Assembly (NCBI GenBank): GCA_025363795.1
Contig: JANYLE010000034.1
Coordinates: forward strand, 1 to 8,508
Direction of reading: 5' to 3'
DNA: 8,508 nucleotides
DNA from: Mariniphaga sp.
Lineage (GTDB): Bacteria > Bacteroidota > Bacteroidia > Bacteroidales > Prolixibacteraceae
The translations under genes were made by a program, and so were the position numbers. Positions 5,047 to 8,508 of the stretch are shown here, piece by piece. Each line of letters starts with the position of its first letter. Position 1 is the stretch's first letter. The notes under the pieces were generated by a model. The model made no database searches, was not told the origin of the DNA, and saw only the letters and a program-made list of their open reading frames with translations.

Positions 5047-7269
5047 ATGGAAAAAACGGTTAAAAAAAGTTTCCCCGTTACCGGATTAAGTTGCGCTTCG
5101 TGTGCAATCAGCGTAGAGAGCATGCTGAAAACCCAGAAAGGGGTACTCAGCGCTGCCGTCAATTATGCAAATTCATCTGCGTGGGTCGAGTACGAACCTG
5201 CCACAGTTCATATAGCTGATTTAAAATCGGTAATCCAATCAATCGGTTACGATCTGTTGATTGAAGATGAGGGACAGGACCATCAGCAAGAACTACAGCA
5301 AGAGCATTATAAAAATCTCAAAAGCAATACGATCCGGGCATCCATCCTTGCCTTGCCTGTTGTTGTCATTGCGATGTTCTTTATGGAACTCCCTTATGGC
5401 AACTGGATCATGATGGCGTTGGCAGCACCTGTCGTCGGATGGTTTGGCCGTAGTTTCTTCATTAATGCATTCAACCAGGCGAAGCATGGCAAGGCAAATA
5501 TGGATACACTCGTTGCACTAAGTACGGGAATTGCCTTTCTGTTCAGCGCGTTCAACACCATCTTCCCGCAGTTCTGGCACAGTCACGGGCAACATCCACC
5601 CGTTTATTTTGAGGCATCCGCAGTCGTAATTGCATTTATCATGCTTGGCAAGGTGCTTGAAGAAAGAGCCAAGTCAAATACTTCGTCGGCAATTAAGAAA
5701 TTGATGGGCTTACAACCCAATATTGTCAATATCCTGCAGAATGACGGACAGGCTGTTGAAATCCCCATCTCGCAGGTAAAAGCCGGTGACAAACTATTGG
5801 TTAAACCCGGCGACAAGATACCCGTCGATGGAGAAATCATTTCAGGTTCTTCATTTATTGATGAAAGCACTATCACGGGCGAGTCATTGCCTGTCGAAAA
5901 GGAGAAGGGGGAAAAGGTATTTGCCGGAACCATCAATCAGAAGGGAAGTTTTGTTTTCGAGGCGCAGAAAGTGGGCGGCGAGACGATACTTGCCCGGATT
6001 ATCAAAATGGTGCAGCAAGCGCAGGGAAGTAAGCCACCTGTACAAAAGCTTGTAGATAAAATTGCAGGAATCTTTGTCCCTGTTGTAATGACGATTTCGC
6101 TGATCAGCTTTGCAATTTGGATGACCTTTGGCGGGGAGAATGCCATAACACAGGCTTTATTGGCCATGGTTTCCGTATTGGTGATCGCTTGCCCATGTGC
6201 TTTAGGTCTTGCCACCCCGACTGCCATCATGGTAGGAATAGGGAAGGGAGCCGAAAACGGCATCCTGATCAAGGACGCAGAAAGCCTCGAATCCGCACAT
6301 AAAGTCAATGCCATAGTTCTTGATAAAACCGGAACTATTACCGAAGGGAAACCCGCCGTTACAGATTTAGTCTGGAATGTGCCCGAAGTGGAACAAGCTG
6401 TGTTCGCACAGATCCTCTTCGCTATCGAATTGCAATCAGAACACCCTTTGGCGGAAGCGGTTACTGCGTCGTTAAAAACCAAAGTCGGCCAGCCAATCGT
6501 CGCCGAACAGTTTAAAAGCATTACAGGGAAAGGTGTAGTGGCCAGTTACAATAAACAGATTTACCTCGTGGGTAATCAAAAATTGCTTGAAGATTATCAC
6601 GTCACTATTTCTGAAACAGATCTGGAACGGATCGGTACCTGGCAGGACGAAGCGAAAACGGTTATCTGTTTTGCGCGCGACACCGAATTAATCGCTATTA
6701 TTGGTATTGCCGACCAGGTTAAAGCAACATCTGCCAAAGCCATTCAGGATTTACAAAACCAGGGGATCGAAGTCTATATGCTCACGGGTGATAATTCACA
6801 AACGGCAAAAGCGGTGGCTCAGAAAGTTGGTCTTAAAAACTTTAAGGCAGAAGTGCTGCCTTCGGACAAGGCTGAATTCATCATACAATTACAAAAGCAA
6901 GGAAAAGTGGTGGCCATGGTTGGCGATGGCATCAACGATTCGCATGCATTGGCCCAAGCCGATGTAAGTATTGCTATGGGTAAGGGTTCAGATATTGCGA
7001 TGGATGTGGCTAAGATGACCATCATCTCTTCCGATCTCCAGCTGATCTCAAAGGCAATCCGTTTATCGAAAATGACCGTAAATACGATCCACCAGAACTT
7101 GTTCTGGGCATTTATATACAACATCATCGGGATTCCGATTGCAGCGGGGATCTTGTTTCCCATCTGGGGTTTTATGCTGAACCCGATGATTGCAGGTGGT
7201 GCAATGGCATTAAGTTCGGTATCAGTAGTTAGTAACAGTCTGAGATTGAAGAGAAAAAATATAAATTAA
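5047..7269 (+). CDS. copA: Cu+-exporting P1B-type ATPase
   Basis: This 740-residue inner-membrane pump drives Cu+ (or Ag+) out of the cytosol using ATP. One N-terminal HMA domain spans about 5-72 with metal site GLSCASC (Cys16, Cys19). The actuator-domain motif TGES is at 277-280 and the transmembrane CPC metal site at 382-384. The phosphorylated Asp is D426 in DKTGT, the P1B-specific His-Pro is at 466-467, TGDN is at 580-583 and GDGIND is at 626-631. The last helices carry the copper-class signatures, a Tyr-Asn pair in FWAFIYNIIG and MALSSVSVVSN near the end, which support Cu+ over Zn/Cd. Length is normal for a single-HMA CopA. A Gln/His/Glu-rich linker (about 75-90) follows the HMA domain. 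The small HMA protein 10 bases downstream is its likely chaperone partner. Confidence 0.95.
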   Translation: MEKTVKKSFPVTGLSCASCAISVESMLKTQKGVLSAAVNYANSSAWVEYEPATVHIADLKSVIQSIGYDLLIEDEGQDHQQELQQEHYKNLKSNTIRASILALPVVVIAMFFMELPYGNWIMMALAAPVVGWFGRSFFINAFNQAKHGKANMDTLVALSTGIAFLFSAFNTIFPQFWHSHGQHPPVYFEASAVVIAFIMLGKVLEERAKSNTSSAIKKLMGLQPNIVNILQNDGQAVEIPISQVKAGDKLLVKPGDKIPVDGEIISGSSFIDESTITGESLPVEKEKGEKVFAGTINQKGSFVFEAQKVGGETILARIIKMVQQAQGSKPPVQKLVDKIAGIFVPVVMTISLISFAIWMTFGGENAITQALLAMVSVLVIACPCALGLATPTAIMVGIGKGAENGILIKDAESLESAHKVNAIVLDKTGTITEGKPAVTDLVWNVPEVEQAVFAQILFAIELQSEHPLAEAVTASLKTKVGQPIVAEQFKSITGKGVVASYNKQIYLVGNQKLLEDYHVTISETDLERIGTWQDEAKTVICFARDTELIAIIGIADQVKATSAKAIQDLQNQGIEVYMLTGDNSQTAKAVAQKVGLKNFKAEVLPSDKAEFIIQLQKQGKVVAMVGDGINDSHALAQADVSIAMGKGSDIAMDVAKMTIISSDLQLISKAIRLSKMTVNTIHQNLFWAFIYNIIGIPIAAGILFPIWGFMLNPMIAGGAMALSSVSVVSNSLRLKRKNIN

Positions 7270-7279
7270 AAATCAGAAA

Positions 7280-7495
7280 ATGAAAACATTAAAGTTTAAA
7301 ACCAACATCAATTGTGGCGGATGCATTGCAAAGGTCACTCCGTCTTTAAACAGCGCCGAAGGGATTGCAAAATGGGAAGTTGATACCACAAGCCCACAGA
7401 AAGTGCTCAGCATTGAAACTTCGACATTAGGTGAAGATGAGGTGATTGCAATTTTAAAAAAGGCAGGATACAGCGCCGTAGCTTTGACAAACTAA
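7280..7495 (+). CDS. CopZ-like small HMA-domain protein
   Basis: This 71-residue single-domain cytosolic protein fits the HMA ferredoxin-like fold throughout. The metal site is NCGGC (Cys12, Cys15), not the usual GMxCxxC, and the strand before it is KFKTNIN. The C-terminus has the family-typical KKAGYSAVAL. This NCGGC form is a common Bacteroidota variety. The gene starts 10 bases after the copA stop and clearly belongs to the same transcript, so it most likely binds Cu+ and delivers it to CopA. It shares little sequence with the HMA domain of CopA itself. The terminator at 7594-7634 would end the transcript. Confidence 0.88.
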   Translation: MKTLKFKTNINCGGCIAKVTPSLNSAEGIAKWEVDTTSPQKVLSIETSTLGEDEVIAILKKAGYSAVALTN

Positions 7496-7593
7496 GGTTC
7501 GAAAGGAACTGGAGATTTGGACAAAGCCAAATAACCGCCAGGAGAAAAAAGGTCTTTCCTTTGTGGAAAGAAAGAGAAGGCTCTCGGAATATT
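7496..7593 (+). other. Leader-to-terminator spacer after copA operon, no gene seen
   Basis: No credible reading frame is present. It contains a small perfect hairpin at 7553-7571 (stem TCTTTCC/GGAAAGA, loop of five) and a weaker one near 7497-7509 (GTTC/GAAC). These could be parts of the folded 3' untranslated region of the copA transcript. Confidence 0.4.
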
Positions 7594-7634
7594 AGTGACC
7601 GGATGACGTTAATCATCCGGTCACTGTTGTTTTA
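7594..7634 (+). terminator. Strong intrinsic terminator ending the copA operon
   Basis: A perfect 13-bp inverted repeat pairs 7594-7606 (AGTGACCGGATGA) with 7613-7625 (TCATCCGGTCACT) around a six-base loop. It is followed by a T-rich stretch (GTTGTTTTA). It lies 98 bases after the CopZ-like stop. The stem is GC-containing and uninterrupted, so termination on the + strand is likely. Confidence 0.85.
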
Positions 7635-7772
7635 AGCAGCTTGTAAATGCTCCCGATTAGAATGATTGCCAATCACCACCAGCTACAACTCCCAATCAAT
7701 TGAACCATTTTATTACGATTGGACTCAAGGCAGGGTATTACTTTGACAGGGTGACAATTACTCAAAAGCCAA

Positions 7773-7831
7773 GGCTGTAATCGCACCTGCACGCAAGTAG
7801 GGTTGTGCTTCGCAGAATATTGGCTGTAATC
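7773..7831 (+). repeat. Direct repeat GGCTGTAATC, two copies 49 bases apart
   Basis: GGCTGTAATC occurs at 7773-7782 and 7822-7831 in the same orientation. The sequence between shows no further repeat. It could be a protein-binding pair, a remnant of a duplication, or chance; ten identical bases within 60 is suggestive but not decisive. Confidence 0.35.
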
Positions 7832-7848
7832 CGTTTGTGGATAGTTTA

Positions 7849-7861
7849 GTGATGCTATCAC
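7849..7861. promoter_or_regulatory. Hyphenated palindrome GTGATgctATCAC before the 7912 gene
   Basis: A perfect 5-bp inverted repeat around three bases lies 25 bases upstream of the -7 box at 7886, close to where the -33 region would be. A dimeric helix-turn-helix regulator could bind here. It is short, so the call is tentative. Confidence 0.3.
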
Positions 7862-7885
7862 ACGATCAACTAATGATTTCTTTGC

Positions 7886-7893
7886 TAACTTTG
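7886..7893 (+). promoter_or_regulatory. Candidate -7 box (TAACTTTG) for the 7912 gene
   Basis: TAACTTTG matches TAnnTTTG exactly, 18 bases before ATG 7912. No TTTG is at the correct -33 distance. Together with the preceding terminator it suggests that this gene has its own promoter. Confidence 0.4.
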
Positions 7894-7911
7894 ACACAAA
7901 GATGAACGACG

Positions 7912-8310
7912 ATGAAAAAGAATCTCTCTCTAAGCATTTTACGGGTAATGGCGCTGATCGTGGTATTGATTGGTGCAACGGGATCACTTTATTACGTGCT
8001 CCAGGCAGGTCGGAACAATAATTCGATTCTCCTTGTTTCGCTTTTTGTGAGCTGGGTACTCTCACCGTTTATCGCCCAGTTGTTAGCCAACGTGATTTTC
8101 AGACGTTGGTCGGTATTTACGCGTGCGACACTCTATTGTCTAACAATATTACTGGCCGTTGGTTCTTTGTTTGGATATAGTGGCGCACTGACGCCACCCG
8201 GGACAATGCCCGCTTTCGTATTTCTGATGATTCCGCTCATATCGTGGTTGCTCATGGGGACGATTATACCCTTGGCTGCGTCGCTGGCACGCAGGAAAAA
8301 CAGCGTCTAA
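7912..8310 (+). CDS. Four-TM membrane protein of unknown function
   Basis: This 132-residue, strongly hydrophobic protein is predicted to have four membrane segments at about 9-30, 38-62, 70-90 and 102-124. Positively charged residues lie at the N-terminus (Lys2, Lys3), after helix 2 (Arg64, Arg65) and at the C-terminus (Arg127, Arg128, Lys129), suggesting both ends are cytoplasmic. Distinctive stretches are TGSLYYVLQAGRNNNSILL, SWVLSPF and GALTPPGTMPAFVFL; I recognise this pattern only as that of uncharacterised Bacteroidota proteins. The ATG at 7912 is chosen because it opens the first helix directly; an ATG at 7902 is out of frame. It is separated from the copper operon by a terminator and a spacer, so a copper role should not be assumed. 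Confidence 0.7.
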   Translation: MKKNLSLSILRVMALIVVLIGATGSLYYVLQAGRNNNSILLVSLFVSWVLSPFIAQLLANVIFRRWSVFTRATLYCLTILLAVGSLFGYSGALTPPGTMPAFVFLMIPLISWLLMGTIIPLAASLARRKNSV

Positions 8311-8508
8311 ACTTTTACACGAATTAACGTGCATCAGTCAGTTGTGACCTTCTGTTAACCCATTGTGAAAAACAACGAGTCTGGAAATCGTAATTATAAA
8401 TTGATATAATGTCAGGCGGAAGGTTATCAAAAAACAACCTATACGAATACCTATACACTATATATAGTACCCCGATCACATCCTGACCGGAAAATGACTA
8501 CATTTGAC
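8311..8508. other. AT-rich non-coding end of window, no gene seen
   Basis: No credible gene or clear terminator is visible. It contains two CTATAC copies 12 bases apart (8439-8444 and 8451-8456) followed by an AT-only run, a weak inverted repeat AGGTT/AACCT (8421-8425, 8436-8440), and GTCAGG (8411-8416) that is inverted as CCTGAC (8482-8487). It may be a promoter region for a gene beyond the window. Confidence 0.3.

Larger units (their letters stand above)
7635..7911. other. Non-coding stretch with repeats and a possible decayed reading frame
   Basis: No intact gene is seen. One + frame from about 7659 is open without an ATG and ends at TAA 7778-7780; it includes the fragment GLKAGYYFDRVTITQK, which resembles a protein end but matches no family I recognise. 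A long minus-strand frame (7673-8065) overlaps the credible gene at 7912 and has poor, Cys/Trp/Ser-rich composition, so I do not call it. The stretch also holds a direct repeat, a hyphenated palindrome and a -7 box, listed separately. Confidence 0.35.

Noticed and set aside
5937..6521. 194-residue minus-strand frame
   Set aside because: It lies wholly within copA and is the antisense shadow of a well-motifed coding sequence, with Ala/Ser/Thr-rich composition and no recognisable domain.
7673..8065. 130-residue minus-strand frame
   Set aside because: It overlaps the credible + strand gene at 7912, has an odd Cys/Ser/Pro/Trp-rich composition, no family resemblance and no promoter that I can see.
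1..8508. CRISPR array, tRNA or rRNA genes, insertion sequence or integrase
   Set aside because: No regularly spaced repeats, no cloverleaf, no rRNA-like stretch and no transposase or recombinase motifs were noticed by eye on either strand.

Overview
The window looks like a chromosomal or island segment from a Bacteroidota bacterium, most likely a Sphingobacteriales relative (Pedobacter/Mucilaginibacter-like). The reasons are moderate GC, little Shine-Dalgarno use, several TAnnTTTG-type -7 promoter boxes in front of genes, and protein types common in that group: a small AraC regulator with an HMA-like metal-binding N-terminus, a short protein ending in a heavy-metal-binding domain, and a CopZ-like protein with an NCGGC site. 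The taxonomic call is an inference from recalled family features; no search was run. All credible genes lie on the + strand.

Layout. Positions 1-1342 hold a metal-sensing and small-protein block: a possible 3' end of an upstream gene (1-48), a heavy-metal-binding-domain protein (131-361), a one-TM SHOCT-domain peptide (451-660) and an AraC-type regulator with a CxxC-bearing HMA-like N-terminus (782-1342). Positions 1488-4937 are a tight four-gene operon: MlaE-like permease, MlaF-like ATPase, MlaD-like MCE protein and a YihY/BrkB-family membrane protein. The last two overlap by 20 bases. Positions 5047-7495 are a copper block: a CopA-type Cu+ P1B-ATPase followed 10 bases later by a CopZ-like chaperone, closed by a strong intrinsic terminator at 7594-7634. 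A gene-poor stretch follows, then a 132-residue four-TM protein of unknown function (7912-8310) and about 200 non-coding bases.

How they may work together. CopA and the small HMA protein form a recognisable cytosolic Cu+ capture and export pair. The HMBD protein and AraC-HMA regulator suggest metal buffering and sensing. The MlaEFD-like genes should move phospholipid or other hydrophobic substrates between envelope membranes, and YihY is a polytopic inner-membrane protein of unclear function. The strongest unexplained signal is a 45-bp element present twice (41-85 and 1335-1379, 35 of 45 bases identical), upstream of the HMBD gene and of the MlaE-like operon. It could be the operator of the AraC-HMA regulator and would then tie envelope lipid transport to metal sensing. 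That link is a hypothesis built on sequence pattern and gene order. No tRNA, rRNA, CRISPR array, transposase or integrase was recognised.
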